Shown here in pieces: positions 35,561 through 51,011 of a DNA stretch of 64,000 nt. The first letter of the stretch is position 1. Each line of letters begins with the position of its first letter. Where the stretch lies: positions 25,238,815 to 25,302,814 of the forward strand of contig NC_084814.1 of assembly GCF_963583255.1 (NCBI RefSeq), written 5' to 3'. The translations under genes were made by a program, and so were the position numbers. The notes under the pieces were generated by a model, which was not told the origin of the DNA, ran no database searches, and saw nothing but the letters and a program-made list of their open reading frames with translations. Origin of the DNA: Pyrus communis (taxonomy: Eukaryota > Streptophyta > Magnoliopsida > Rosales > Rosaceae).

Positions 35561-37966
35561 TCAGCATGACGGAAGATCATCAGGGGGAGGAAGCACACAC
35601 TGAGACGGTTTAGGACCATTTTTCACAATAAACCCCGAGGCAAGACCCCAAGAAGTATGCTCTTCAAGGTGACAATGAATGAACCAAACTCCCGGATTGT
35701 CGGCCTTGAATCGAATCGCCGCCCATCCTCCGGTCGGAACTGCCACCGTGTTTCTCTCTGGAGGGTCAACGAGGTTGTACTTTGCCGGATCCTTGGTAGC
35801 GTTGAAGTTTCCAAACCCCATACCGACAATAAAAAAGTTGTGTCCATGCACATGAATTGGATGGTTCTCAGTGTTAAGAAAACTTGTACCTTGTAGCACA
35901 ATTTCTAAGTTTGTTCCGTGCTCCACTTCCATAATCTTAGTACCAAATTTCGGGTTCACGTTCTCCGAAACTGGATCCACACCAGTGTAATCAAACGGCT
36001 TCAAAGGCTTCTCTGGGAAATCGGTGGAGTACTTGGCGCCTTTGAGCTTCTTGTAATGTGATTCTAAAATCGACAAGGCTGGACGAATGAAGGACTGGTT
36101 GTTCATAGAAGCTGCAAATCTCTTGCCAGCATAACCCTTGCAGGTTTTGTTGGCTGGACAATCTTGGAGATTTAGGCTTATAACTATTACAACATGCTTG
36201 TCGACGGTTTTAGGCACGTTGCACGGATACTTGGGTGAGGCTAGGCTTCTGAGCTTGTAATTAAATTTAGTGACAAACTTCGTGTCTTCCATTTTAGGGA
36301 GGTTGTATTTTTCCAGCGCAAAAGTACTCGGCGCTTTCGGGGGATACTTAGTTTTGTCACCCTTTGTGTTCTTGTAACGCAAGAAACCGGCTGTGGTGGA
36401 ATTGTCGAAAGGGAAAACAGAGGTGAGGTAAGGCCAGGCCGCCATCAAAAAGGCACCCGAGGAGTCAGGGACTTGATTTGCAGTGAGCAAAACGTTGGTG
36501 GTTTGGCCAGGACCTACCATGATCGCTGAGGTTGTGAATGGTTTGGTGTACACGGCATCAATCTCCACGACAGTTAGTGTGTGATTAGCCACAGCAAAGA
36601 AAAGCTCATCGTTGAGTGCTGCATTGATAATTCTAAGCAAGTAGGTTTTTCCATGTTCCACAGTTTTGATGAAGGTATCAGCTGCATAAGTACAACAAAG
36701 ATCGTGTAAATTCTTTGTAGAAAAGAGAAAAAAATTGGTTGAAAATTAGGCCGCTCAAGACTGATTATGTAGGAAGTACTTCTGCACATAAAAGCTACAC
36801 GTTCGAATTTTAATTAAAAATCAAAGTGCTTCATGGAAAAACACTTGAAAGCTTTCGAGAAACCACTTTTAGCCTTTACAGGAACAATCCTAGACGGACC
36901 CTTAAGTTTTGGATATATACCTTTGTTGGAGCAAGGATAGAGTGGTCCTGGCAACCCGTTGATGGTATAAGCATCTGAACTATTAGGTCCAGCTCCAGTC
37001 TTCATTTCAGCTTCCACTTTACCTACATCTGAACTCCACCATTCACCTGCAACATAGCAAAACACGTGAGCAATTCAAGATCAGAAATTATGAACTCTCT
37101 AGAAAACATGGAACAAAAAATAATAGTCCTCCTGTACTTTTTTTCGTATAATTACCAAAAATGATGGGGAATTCTTCTTGAATTGGAGCGGAAAATGGAA
37201 AAGGCATGCGCGGATGGATGACAAGGGCACCATAAACGGTAGCTCGTTGCCAGGCATAATGAGCATGCCACCAGAGAGTGCCTCTTTGGTATTCCACAGT
37301 GAACTTGTATGTGTAGGTCTTGCCCCCTCTTATAGGACATTGTGTGATATAAGCTGGGCCGTCTGCCCATCCTGTTCTTAGTTGCTTCACACCATGCCTG
37401 CACCCATAGTAATAAACCAACAACTTAATTCGTATCTTAACAGAATCAAAGTCGGTGTGATTAATCTAAGTTTAGTTAAACCCACCAATGGATGGTGGTG
37501 TTTTCGGCAACGCGGTTAGTGACCTTAATCTCAACATGATCACCTTCATAGACAGCAATGGTTGGCCCTGGAAACTCTCCATTCACTGTTAGAAGTGGCT
37601 TTGTGCTGCACAAACGAGTTACATTCTTCCACTCAACCTGAAAAAAAAAAAAAAAAAAAAGAACCAAAAAGCAAATAAATCAAGCTTTCAATTTCCTACT
37701 TTCTTTTGGTAATCACATTACCGAAGATAGAACAGTGATTTTCACTCTCATTTTTCTTCTTTTGCACCCAGTTCAAAGGCTAGAAAAAGAGATGAGTGCA
37801 TGGGAGAAAAGGGAGTGCAAAAATTACTTCACTAAAATAAAAGCGGACTCCAGCTTACATTAAACTCAAAGCGTCGTGTTGTTTGCGAGAAACAAGACGG
37901 TAAAGCCCCGTTAAGTATGATTAGCATGAGCATTAATACACTATAATGCTGGCTCAAACTCTCCAT
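35561..37966 (-). CDS. Laccase (multicopper oxidase), five exons
   Basis: Secreted plant laccase that oxidises phenolics such as monolignols or flavonoids in the cell wall (family role). Exons, minus strand: 37966-37859 (108 bp), 37637-37486 (152), 37397-37156 (242), 37046-36921 (126) and 36681-35561 (1,121); they join in frame to 582 residues, normal for laccases. A signal peptide ([17 protein letters not shown]) opens the protein. Copper ligands: L1 [17 protein letters not shown] starting at residue 86, L2 [19 protein letters not shown]3 [15 protein letters not shown]4 [17 protein letters not shown]. The protein ends DDLPSC. The usual last intron is absent, so exons 5 and 6 are fused. Intron 1 has a poly-T acceptor. 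Subclass was not assigned; HLEEHTSWG differs from the common HLDVHLPWG. Confidence 0.95.
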
Positions 37967-38064
37967 AACTAAAACCTGAGAGCGGGCTCAAGACTTACTC
38001 TTTCTGTATAACGTATATTGCATGCACCAGTTGAGTTTTACCAAAACTTCACTGCAAACTACCC

Positions 38065-38073
38065 CTTTATATA
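38065..38073 (-). promoter_or_regulatory. TATA box of laccase
   Basis: Minus-strand TATATAAAG about 100 bp upstream of the laccase ATG. Confidence 0.65.
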
Positions 38074-38368
38074 CATGCTAAAATTGAAGAAAAAGTTCTT
38101 TATGCTAATAAATTTAAGTAAAGAAATATTTTGGTGACGCTAGATGAGTAGGTGAGGAGGGGTCGAGACACTGAACATGTCAAATTGAGTTTTTGAAAAG
38201 GTGGAAATTTGTTTGAACCCTTGGCTGCTAATAATGCAGTTCATAACTATTTGTTCAAACCTTTATAAAGATAATTAAATATTAATTATTGGGATTTTTT
38301 GCCACTAATTATTTGGCCAAACCCTTGTAGATTAAGAACTAAGAGCCGACTAAACCTTTATAAAGATA

Positions 38369-38737
38369 AGGTTTTTAACCAAAATGGTTCTTGAGATTTG
38401 CATAACTCTTCACCTTGGTCCTTGAGCTTTGAAATCAATAGAAGTAGCATCTGAGTTCGTCCACCATCAATTATTTTGATTCTTTCGTGAAAAATTATGT
38501 TATACAAGGACCAAAATAACAAAAAATACCCTCAATTTAAAAAACAATGAGCCAAAATGATTTGAGAAAAACTTAGGGTGTTTTTGTCATTTTACCCTTG
38601 TCTAATGAAGATTTTCACATAATGACCAAAATGATTGATGGTGGACAAATTCAAGGATCACTTCCATCAATTTCAAATCTCAATGATCAAATTGAGGAGT
38701 TTTGCCAATCTCATAAATTATTTTGGCTAAAAAAGCC
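38369..38737. mobile_element. hAT-like MITE family H, copy 1
   Basis: Inverted ends AGGTTTTTAACCAAAATGG and (reverse-complemented) GGCTTTTTTAGCC, flanked by TAAAGATA (38361-38368 and 38738-38745). Internal motifs CACCATCAATTATTTTG and ATGACCAAAATGATTGATGG are shared with three other copies in this window. No coding capacity. Confidence 0.75.
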
Positions 38738-39287
38738 TAAAGATAATTATATTACTTTTTTGTTTTATTTGTCATTTTGTTATCCACCGTATTGTCATTT
38801 CCTTCATCATTTGGTTCTTAATGGGTAGAAATTTGGGTCCCAAAAAAGATGGGTGGGTTGGTGTAGAAGCTATGATTGAAGACAAGGAAGCTTGGACTAA
38901 ACCAGTAGTATCTTTTTGCATATCGCAAAACAGCACAGATTCGTTGTAGTTTCAATTAGTTCAAAGGTGTGACTTGTTTAGTTAGACCATTGCAATTTGC
39001 AGGCATGTGGCAAAGATTGCAGCATGAAGATTATAGAATATACATTTTTGTAATTTGAAATTCATCGAAGTGGTCTCTGAGTTTGTCAATTGTCAATCAT
39101 TTTGGTCATTTCATAAAAAAATCTGTTATATAAGGATCAAAATGACAAATAGCTCAACTCAAAAAACAAAACAAAAAAACTAAAATGATTTGGCAAAAAA
39201 TTGAAGGTGTCATTTTGGTCCTTATTTAATGCAGATTTTTCACGAAATGACCAAAATGATTTATGGTAGACAAACTTAGTGACCATA

Positions 39288-39582
39288 TGTCACATCTCGG
39301 CCCGGCCCCCCACCACATCCCAAGCTCGACTCCACCGTAGCATGATATTGTCCACTTTGGGCTCCGACCACACCCTCGCGGTTTTGTTTATGAGAACTCA
39401 CACGAGAACTTCCCAGTGGGTCACCTATCATGAGATTGCTCTCGTGCGCTCCTCGCTTAACTTCGGAATTCCTACGAAACCCGAAACCAGAGCTCCCAAA
39501 AGGCCTCGTGCTAGGTAAAGATGAGAATATACATATATAAGGCTTACAAGATCCACTCCCCTGGACGATGTGAGATGTTACA
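39288..39582 (-). repeat. Cassandra 3' LTR (left copy)
   Basis: TG...CA LTR with a 5S-like core on the minus strand. It differs from the right LTR by scattered point changes and small indels. Confidence 0.88.
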
Positions 39583-39653
39583 ATCCAGCCCCCTTAGGGG
39601 CCCAACGTCCTCGTTGGCACACTTCAAGCCAAGGATTGGCTCTGACACCAAAT

Positions 39654-39948
39654 TGTCATATCCCGGCCCGGGCCCCCACCACATCCCCGGCTTGACTCCA
39701 CTGTAGCACGATATTGTCCGTTTTGGGCCCCGACCACGCCTTCACGGTTTTGTTTCTGGGAGCTCACACGAGAACTTCCCAGTGGGTTACCCATCATGGG
39801 ATTGCTCTCGCGCACTACTCGCTTAACTTTGGAGTTCCTACGAAACCCGAAACCAGTGAGCTCTCAAAAGGTCTCGTGCTAGGTAGAGATGAGAATATAC
39901 ATAGAAGGCTTACATGATCCACTCCCCTGGACGATATAAGATGTTACA
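39654..39948 (-). repeat. Cassandra 5' LTR (right copy)
   Basis: TG...CA LTR next to the primer-binding site, so this is the 5' LTR of the minus-strand element. Confidence 0.88.
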
Positions 39949-40029
39949 CCATGTTTATCGATTTTAAATTTCAAAGACAAAAATAAGGAATTATCCTAGC
40001 CTAGTGCACCATTTTAAATGAAAAGCCTC

Positions 40030-41297
40030 ATACATATGTATAAAAGTATAATTCTTTTGTTTCTTAGTCCCTTCACCAACTAAAGGTGAGCTAGCTAGCT
40101 AGCTAACTTAAATTATTTTTTTCCTCCAATAGAAATGGTGAGGATGGAGATATGGAGGACAAACACCAACCATTTGATGAGGACGGTGCTAAAGGAATCA
40201 TACCAAAAGAAAATAATAAATAAATAAGTAAAAAGATGCCAAATGATGCTGTAGATATGATGTAGGTGGGGGTTGGTTGAGTTTTGCAAATTTGTATATT
40301 AGTAATTGATGCCACTATATTGAGGCTACTTATGGAGAAAATTTGGCTTGTAATCGGTGGTATTATCTTTTATTTAGTATTCTTCTCATCATGTGATATG
40401 TTTTTCCTTTTTTTATAAATTTTTGTATATACAATTATTTATTATGTTTGAAACATCTAATGGTGAATCCAGAAGTTTTTTTTCTTTGTGGCAAGATGTA
40501 GCTTAAATCCGCATCACTTTTTTCTCTTCTTGCCCAACATTCCAAATTCACTCCACAGTGCCCATTCTTGGCGTACCTTAACCCTCACAACAAACGTTTA
40601 TCAAATAGGTTGCCCCCAAATCAACTATAATCGTTCGTAAAAAAGTATGGAACACATGTATAGCAAAGAGGGTGAGTAGCTACGACCATACTAAACAAAG
40701 TGGAGAGAACTTGAGATGAATATGGTAGCAACAAGGGCGGTAGGGGAGATATCCTTCACTTGTCCTCACGCGAATCCGCTGCTAGAACCATAGCCTACTA
40801 AAAGCCAGGCACTAGTTGATCAAAAACACTAAAAGCCAGGTCCTGGAAGAACTTGAGATAAGCATCTTGTACTAGTTAATTTTCTGTCCTTTTCAATCCC
40901 ATACATCTTTCAGAAGCTATACGAACATAGTTTAATGTAATTAGGCCAACAAATTGCCAATTTTCACACGGTCCCTTGGAAGAATCTAACATGTTATAAG
41001 ATGCTTCTATACAGTAGGGTAAACCCTAAACCTAAATCATTTCGCATTTTCTTTAAGTGTATTTGTATTTCTGATTTTCTGCATATACTGCCATGCATTA
41101 CTGAGACGTGCATCAACTTCTTTTCTTGGTCAAGATTGGCAAACTGCGTTTGTTTACAAGTTTTTCTGTAAGTTGATCGTGTAAGTCGCGATATGAAGTC
41201 AGCTTCTTCCTTTGTAGAAGCACCACGTAGTGTAGTACTAATAAATAATAATAATACAAAAACAATAAAGACTTATCTTACTGAGTGTGATCAGCTG
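40030..41297. other. Intergenic, no gene seen
   Basis: Short frames only. Two telomere-like units (AAACCCTAAACCTAAA) occur near 41021-41036 but are too few to call an interstitial telomere repeat. Confidence 0.6.
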
Positions 41298-41588
41298 TAT
41301 GAATTCTAAAATATCATTGTGCTCGATTTTGCAAGTTTTTTGTTAGCTCTAAATACTCCAAGTCTTTTCTTAGAATTCTCTTTCAAGTCTTTATAGGTCT
41401 TCCTTTACTCTTTTGCCCTAAGCTGCTTGTCTCATAATCGCACCTTCTATTATGAGACAGAGGCTCAAGGCAATAGAAGTAGAGAATGATCCAGAAAGAC
41501 TTAGAAAGAGACTTAAGAAATAAAGTACTTGAAACTAACAGAAAACTTGATGCAAAACCAAGTATATTAGCGTTCTTGGATTCATAAT
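41298..41588. ncRNA. Long imperfect foldback, candidate MIRNA or hairpin-RNA locus
   Basis: Two arms of about 140 nt (41298-41438 and 41449-41588) are imperfect reverse complements around a 10-nt loop. The loop-proximal stem is perfect (TGTCTCATAAT / ATTATGAGACA). Further out CTTAGAATTCTCTTTCAAGTC pairs with the complement of GACTTAGAAAGAGACTTAAG. Bulges and mismatches are spread as in a young plant MIRNA made by inverted duplication. No known miRNA was recognised and no transposon-style TSD was found. A foldback transposon is the alternative. Confidence 0.4.
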
Positions 41589-41599
41589 ATTAAAATAAT

Positions 41600-42482
41600 A
41601 ATAATAATTACCAAATATGATAATTGGCTAAAAGATAATAGACATTTCGAGTTATTAAAAATCTATGAAGTAGTTGACCGACTTTGACTTTAAAGCAACT
41701 GGATTGTATTACTAACACGAGGAATATTATGCAATCAAGCTTTGTAGTCAGGATAAGGAAACTACAAATTCTTTACATTTATAAATATATGTCAACCCTC
41801 AAACCTAAAGCCAAAAGCTTTGCCATGTGAGTCCTCATCAACTAGACATTCCACTCAAATTTTCCACTACGTAATGTGAAGCTGTAGGTCCCAATTTCAA
41901 AAAACTTTTAATTAGGTCTACTAGGCATGTTTAAGCTAATTAAGTGAAGTTTTAGCTTAAAATAGTATGATAGTTTCTTCAATTAGATAAATCGTCGTCA
42001 AGCAACATGATCACATCTGTTGTTCAATTAATCTCACAAAAAAAGGAGATCTGTAGATCCGATTCATGTTGATCTCACGCATGTAAGAGAGTTGTTTTAT
42101 TCCGCTATGTGACATCATACTCTAAAATCTCTCTTTCAATTGAATCCCATTTTTATCAAGGTTAAAATCCATGGTTTTGTGACATATGCTAACAACTTAT
42201 AACTTAGATGCCATGTAAAGGACAAGTAGAACTTAGGGTAAGTTTGGTAGGCTGGTTTGGATTGGTTTGAATGGGATTTGGGTATTGGTTGAGCTGGCTT
42301 GTACTAGCTTGGAAACTCATATCTAAGTTGTGTTTCTAAATCTCACTTATTTTGAATTTAGATTTAGCTTTGAGATTCAAATCTGATTCGTGATGCGCTT
42401 AATTCTGACAAACACAAGACTTGTGTTCAATTTAATTGGATTTCTCTTATCCAGTCCCGTCCACCAAACAAGCCCATAAAAG
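41600..42482. other. Intergenic, nothing recognised
   Basis: AT-rich spacer before the PPR gene, without a supportable frame or RNA. Confidence 0.55.
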
Positions 42483-42650
42483 CGGATGAGGATCCTCTTC
42501 GAATTCTCTCACATCTTATCCGTTCATCGTGCGGTTAATGTTTAATTTTAAATATAAAAAAATTTCATAATGATTTATGACTGCATATTGTAAGATAAAC
42601 AAATAGGATATGAGAGATCCTCACAAAAGGTTCCGGATAGGATCCAAATC
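42483..42650. mobile_element. Mutator-like MITE with GGATCC-rich ends, copy 1
   Basis: Left GATGAGGATCCTCTTCG and right TCCGGATAGGATCC are inverted. Flanks CCATAAAAG (42474-42482) and CCTTAAAAG (42651-42659) are a 9-bp duplication with one mismatch. Homologous to 52862-53083. It lies about 130 bp upstream of the PPR start codon. Confidence 0.65.
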
Positions 42651-42783
42651 CCTTAAAAGCTGAACCAACTAACTAGATAATTAAAAAGGAGGGCCAAAAT
42701 TCTAAATTACTCAATTCGTAGGCAATAAAACTCCATTTTTTACGTTTTGCATGCCGAGGAGAAGCAAATTTTGAAGGGAGACA

Positions 42784-45220
42784 ATGCGCGGGAGTTACCG
42801 TTTCAGACCGTTGCACAGCGGCAGCGACAACTTCTGCTCCCGGTCATTCAAATCCCAGCAACCCATCAACATCAAGGACCGAACAGGAAATCCCACTTCT
42901 CAAAATCCAATCCCATCGAAGAAAACACTAACCCAGAAACGCAGATCCATGAACAAGTTATCCAACTCCTCCGACTCCGAAATTGTGAAATCGAACATGG
43001 ACATCACCACCCACATGCGCAACGGCCGATGCGAAGCCGCTCTGCTTGTCTTCAACGCCATGCCCCGGCGGAGTCCCGTGTCTTATAACGCTATGGTATC
43101 TGGGTACCTAGCAAATGGCAAGTTTGATCTTGCAAAGGACATATTTGAGAAAATGCCTGAGAGAGACCTGGTTTCTTGGAATGTGATGCTTAGTGGGTAT
43201 GTGAGGAACAGGGATCTTGGTGCCGCTCGTGCCTTGTTTGAACGAATGCCCGAGAAGGATGTTGTTTCGTGGAATGCTATGTTGTCGGGTTATGCCCAGA
43301 ACGGGTATGTTGATGAGGCGAGGACGATTTTTCAAGGGATGCCGGATAAGAATGAGATTTCGTGGAATGGGTTGCTTGCAGCGTATGTGCAGAATGGAAG
43401 GGTAGAAGATGCTCGTAGGTTGTTTGAGTCGAAAGCAGATTGGGAAGCAGTTTCTTGGAATTGTTTGATGGGTGGATTTGTAAAACAAAAGAGATTGGTT
43501 AATGCTAGGCAGCTTTTTGACCAGATGCCTGTGAGGGATGAAGTTTCCTGGAATACCATGATCACGGGATATGCGCAGAATGAGCAAATGTCAGAAGCTA
43601 GGAGATTGTTTGAGGAGTGTCCAATTCGGGATGTGTTTGCATGGACATCAATGCTTTCGGGTTATGTGCAGAATGGAATGTTGGATGAAGCAAGAAGTAT
43701 CTTTGATGAAATGCCAGAAAAGAATTCGGTTTCGTGGAATGCAATGATTGCAGGTTATGTACAATGCAAGAGAATGGACATGGCAACGAAATTGTTTGAA
43801 GCAATGCCTTCTAGGAATGCCAGTTCATGGAATACCATTTTAACTGGCTATGCTCAGAGTGGTGATATTGTTCGTGCCAAGGAAATCTTTGATAGCATGC
43901 CTCGGCGCGATTCCATCTCTTGGGCGGCTATTATTGCTGGTTATGCTCAAAATGGTTATAGTGAAGAGGCTTTGCAACTCTTTGTAGAGATGAAAAGAGA
44001 CGGGGAAAGGTTGACTAGGTCTTCGTTTACCTGTGCTTTGAGCACCTGTGCTGAAATTGCAGCTTTGGAGTTGGGAAAGCAGTTGCACGGACGTATGACA
44101 AAAGCAGGATACGAAACTGGGTGCTATGTGGGGAATGCACTACTTGTAATGTACTGTAAATGTGGAAGCATTGAGGAAGCATATGACGTTTTCCAAGGAA
44201 TAGCTGAAAAGGATGTTGTCTCATGGAACACGATGATCTATGGCTATGCAAGGCATGGATTTGGCTTAAAGGCTCTTACAGTTTTTGACTCAATGAAGGC
44301 GGCGGGTATCAAACCAGATGATGTAACAATGGTAATTGTTAATTCATTGACCTTATTGATTTGAACTCCTCAACGTCGTCTAATGGTTTATTTTTCTTTT
44401 GATTCCATTTCAGGTTGGCGTGTTGTCTGCTTGTAGTCATACTGGTCTGGTAGACAGGGGCACCAAATATTTTTATTCAATGAATCAGGATTATGGCATA
44501 ACAGCAAATTCAAAACACTATACCTGCATGATTGACCTTTTAGGTAGAGCAGGGCGCTTGGAGGAAGCACAGAATTTGATGAGAGATATGTCTTTTGAAC
44601 CGGATGCTGCAATGTGGGGAGCTCTGCTTGGTGCAAGCCGGATTCATGGCAATACCAAGTTAGGTGAAAAGGCTGCTCGGATAATTTTCGAGATGGAGCC
44701 TGAAAATGCAGGAATGTATGTTCTTCTCTCGAATTTATATGCAGCTTCAGGCAGATGGGGCGATGTTAATAAGATGAGATTGAAGATGAGGGATAAAGGT
44801 GTCAGGAAAGTACCTGGATATAGCTGGGTTGAAGTCCAAAACAAGACTCATACATTTTCAGTTGGGGACACTATACACCCTGACAAGGACAAGATATATG
44901 CCTTCTTAGAAGAGTTGGATTTGGAAATGAAGCGGGAGGGGTATGTTTCGTCTACAAAGCTGGTTTTGCACGATGTGGAAGAGGAAGAGAAAGAGCATAT
45001 GCTGAAGCATCACAGCGAGAAATTAGCGGTGGCATTTGGGATTCTTTCAATTCCAGCTGGGAGGCCAGTCCGCGTGATAAAGAACTTGCGAGTTTGTGAA
45101 GACTGCCATAATGCCATCAAGTACATATCCAAGATTGTGGGAAGGACAATAATCCTAAGGGATTCCCACCGCTTCCACCACTTCACCGGAGGTAATTGTT
45201 CATGCGGGGATTACTGGTGA
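42784..45220 (+). CDS. DYW-type pentatricopeptide repeat protein (At4g02750-like), two exons
   Basis: Organelle-targeted PLS-class PPR protein; the C-terminal DYW domain is the cytidine deaminase used in C-to-U RNA editing (family knowledge). Exon 1 is 42784-44331 and exon 2 is 44414-45220. The 82-bp intron has donor ATG|GTAATT and acceptor TTTCAG|GT, keeps the frame and yields 784 residues. Without splicing the frame stops at 44364. Many SWN-type PPR motifs are visible (for example [30 protein letters not shown]). E/E+ regions follow ([15 protein letters not shown]). The DYW domain has [11 protein letters not shown] (zinc-binding HxE), CEDCHNA (CxxC) and the terminal CSCGDYW. Overall similarity is to Arabidopsis At4g02750. 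The N-terminus is basic and Ser-rich, fitting a transit peptide; which organelle is unclear. Confidence 0.95.
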
Positions 45221-45504
45221 GAATCGATGACTTCATTGTGATGAAGAAAGTTGAGGATTCTATTGCAATTACTCTCCGTTCTTTGAAAAAGTCCGTCAGA
45301 TCATCCCTGCTCCCACCATTGGTGCTGTATTTACAGTGTGCGCAAGAGAAAACTTGTTAGTCTACAGCTCAGTGAAGTGATGAGAAATCGGAGTGGCAAG
45401 CGAAAGTTCAATCGAGGAGAAATACATCCCAGTGATGAACATTTGAAATGATTAGTTGGAAGCGGCTTGATAATTTTGCCATGTTACAAGTGAAGCCGAG
45501 GTGG

Positions 45505-45600
45505 AGGGGTGAATTGGTTAAAGAGCATTCAAACCTTGGACGAGGTCCCGAGTTCGATTCCCCCTCTGCCAACATCGTTTGTATAAAAAAGAAAAAAGAA
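45505..45600 (+). repeat. tRNA-derived SINE fragment, family S, copy 1
   Basis: GAATTGGTTAAAGAGCATTC (degenerate A-box) and CCCGAGTTCGATTCCCCC (B-box) followed by an A-rich tail. The same arrangement is found at 49500-49578. Confidence 0.55.
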
Positions 45601-45631
45601 AAAAAAAAGGATAATGAGTTCGATTCTCTCT

Positions 45632-45785
45632 GTTAATGCATAATGAGGTGGTAGAGCGGATGTGTTCATCTGTGAACCCGTGTTTGAATTCTCCCACCCG
45701 TAATTTAGCCGTGAATCCGTGTTTGAATTCTCCCACCCGTAATTTAGATTAGTCTTGGCGTAGAATATTGCTCGTGTCAAAAATT
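45632..45785 (+). repeat. Second tRNA-like SINE unit with internal duplication
   Basis: GGTGGTAGAGCGGATGTG (A-box-like) and GTGTTTGAATTCTCCCACCC (B-box-like). The B-box segment plus AATTTAG is present twice in tandem (about 45677-45708 and 45714-45748). It ends in CGTGTCAAAAA. Confidence 0.5.
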
Positions 45786-45869
45786 GAAAAACTAATAATA
45801 ACATACGCTATATTTCCATCAATTTTGTTTCTATTACATATCACACAATCATTAAACAACGGGAAAAAT

Positions 45870-45906
45870 AAATAATAATAATAATAATAATAATAAAATA
45901 AAATAA
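45870..45906. repeat. (AAT)n microsatellite
   Basis: Nine or so ATA/AAT units followed by A-rich sequence. Confidence 0.9.
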
Positions 45907-46201
45907 AAAAGTCTTGTCCATGAAATGGCCTCATTTTAAATTCCACACAGGCCCCTGAACTCTCAGAACCACCCGCGACTTACAGCAGAGCAATTTGCTA
46001 TGTATTGTGGTTACACAATGAAGGAAAAATAAATCGACAAGTCCTCCTAAATGGTGTTAGCTTCTAACTGAAAATAACATATATATATTCGGTTTCGAAT
46101 GTTGATTGTTACAGAGCACCCTTTCTACTAAATACGGGGAAAGGAGGCGGACCACAAAGTTGCACCTGTTTTTTTTTTCTAACACAGATCGATGAAGAAG
46201 C

Positions 46202-50128
<3,927 letters not shown>

Positions 50129-50563
50129 ATACTCTGCCCGCTCTCTCTCTCTCTCTCTCTCCTCCTCTCAGCCACACAATTGCAGCATTGCCCGCTCTCT
50201 CTCTCTCCTCTCACGCACTATTTTCTCGCTCTTTTATCGGAGATTTTCTTTCGTGTCCGATGGTCCCCGTGCAGAGAGAGAGTTTTGATTAGGTGCACAG
50301 ATGGGGAGGGATGGCAATGTCAACCGTGCCGTGCACTTTACCACGTTCTGCATTTTGGGAGATGGGCATTTGGTGTCCATTATACCATCAGCATAAAAAT
50401 GCAATAATTAGGTAAGGAGATCAAATTTTTAAATTAAATTTTATAAACAAAAAATGTAGATATTGATAATTATATTATATTTAAGTATTTATTAATGTTC
50501 TTATTTTCTATTATGATCCATCATTTATTTAAAATTTTAATCTTCCTAACATTATCTTAAAAA

Positions 50564-50931
50564 AGCTTTTTAGCCAAAATGGTCACTGAGATTTTCATAA
50601 CTCCTCACCTTGATCCCTGAGATTTGAAATCGATAGAATTGATCCCGAGATTGTCTACCATCAATCATTTTGGTTATTTTGTGAAAAAATTCCATTTAAT
50701 AAGAATAAAATGACAAAAATACCCTCAATTTTTGTCAAATCATTTTGACTTGTTGTTTATTGAACTAAGGGTATTTTTGTTATTTTAATCCTTATTTAAC
50801 ATAATGTTTCTCGGACAGACCAAAATGATTGATGGTGGATAATTTTAATGACCATTTCTATTAATTTCAAATCTCAAGGACTAAAGTAATGAGTTATGCA
50901 AATCTCATGAACCATTTTGTCTAAAAAGGCT
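50564..50931. mobile_element. hAT-like MITE family H, copy 2
   Basis: Ends AGCTTTTTAGCCAAAATGG and (reverse-complemented) AGCCTTTTTAGACAAAATGG, flanked by a perfect 8-bp duplication CTTAAAAA (50556-50563 and 50932-50939). This copy best defines the family, at 368 bp. Confidence 0.82.
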
Positions 50932-51011
50932 CTTAAAAATAAGTAGACATCAAGTATGATATAATCTTATGGGGAAATTTTCGATATTATATGGGTGTTA
51001 CATGCAATGGT

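Larger units (their letters stand above)
39288..39948 (-). mobile_element. Cassandra TRIM retrotransposon, complete, minus strand
   Basis: 661 bp with LTRs 39288-39582 and 39654-39948 (295 bp each). The 5S-like domain is read on the minus strand (CTTAACTTCGGAATTCC and GGGTCACCTATCATG on the plus strand). The primer site complement GGCTCTGACACCAAAT lies at about 39638-39653 and the purine-tract complement CCCCCTTAGGGG at about 39590. Flanks CCATA (39283-39287) and CCATG (39949-39953) form a 5-bp target duplication with one difference. It interrupts a family H MITE. Confidence 0.93.
39050..40027. mobile_element. hAT-like MITE family H, copy 4, 5'-truncated and split by Cassandra
   Basis: 39050-39287 and 39949-40027 together match family H (TTTGGTCATTTCATAAAAAA, ATGACCAAAATGATTTATGG, and the ending CACCATTTTAAATGAAAAGCCT). 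A Cassandra element fills the gap. The left terminus is missing. Confidence 0.7.

Noticed and set aside
39279..39917. Frames of 60-80 codons at 39279-39917 and 20061-20312
   Set aside because: They are translations of the Cassandra 5S-like LTRs, which are non-coding.
41021..41036. Interstitial telomere repeat
   Set aside because: Only two degenerate units; expected by chance.
45505..45600. tRNA gene
   Set aside because: The A-box is degenerate, there is no cloverleaf or acceptor stem, and a similar copy exists at 49500; a SINE fits better.
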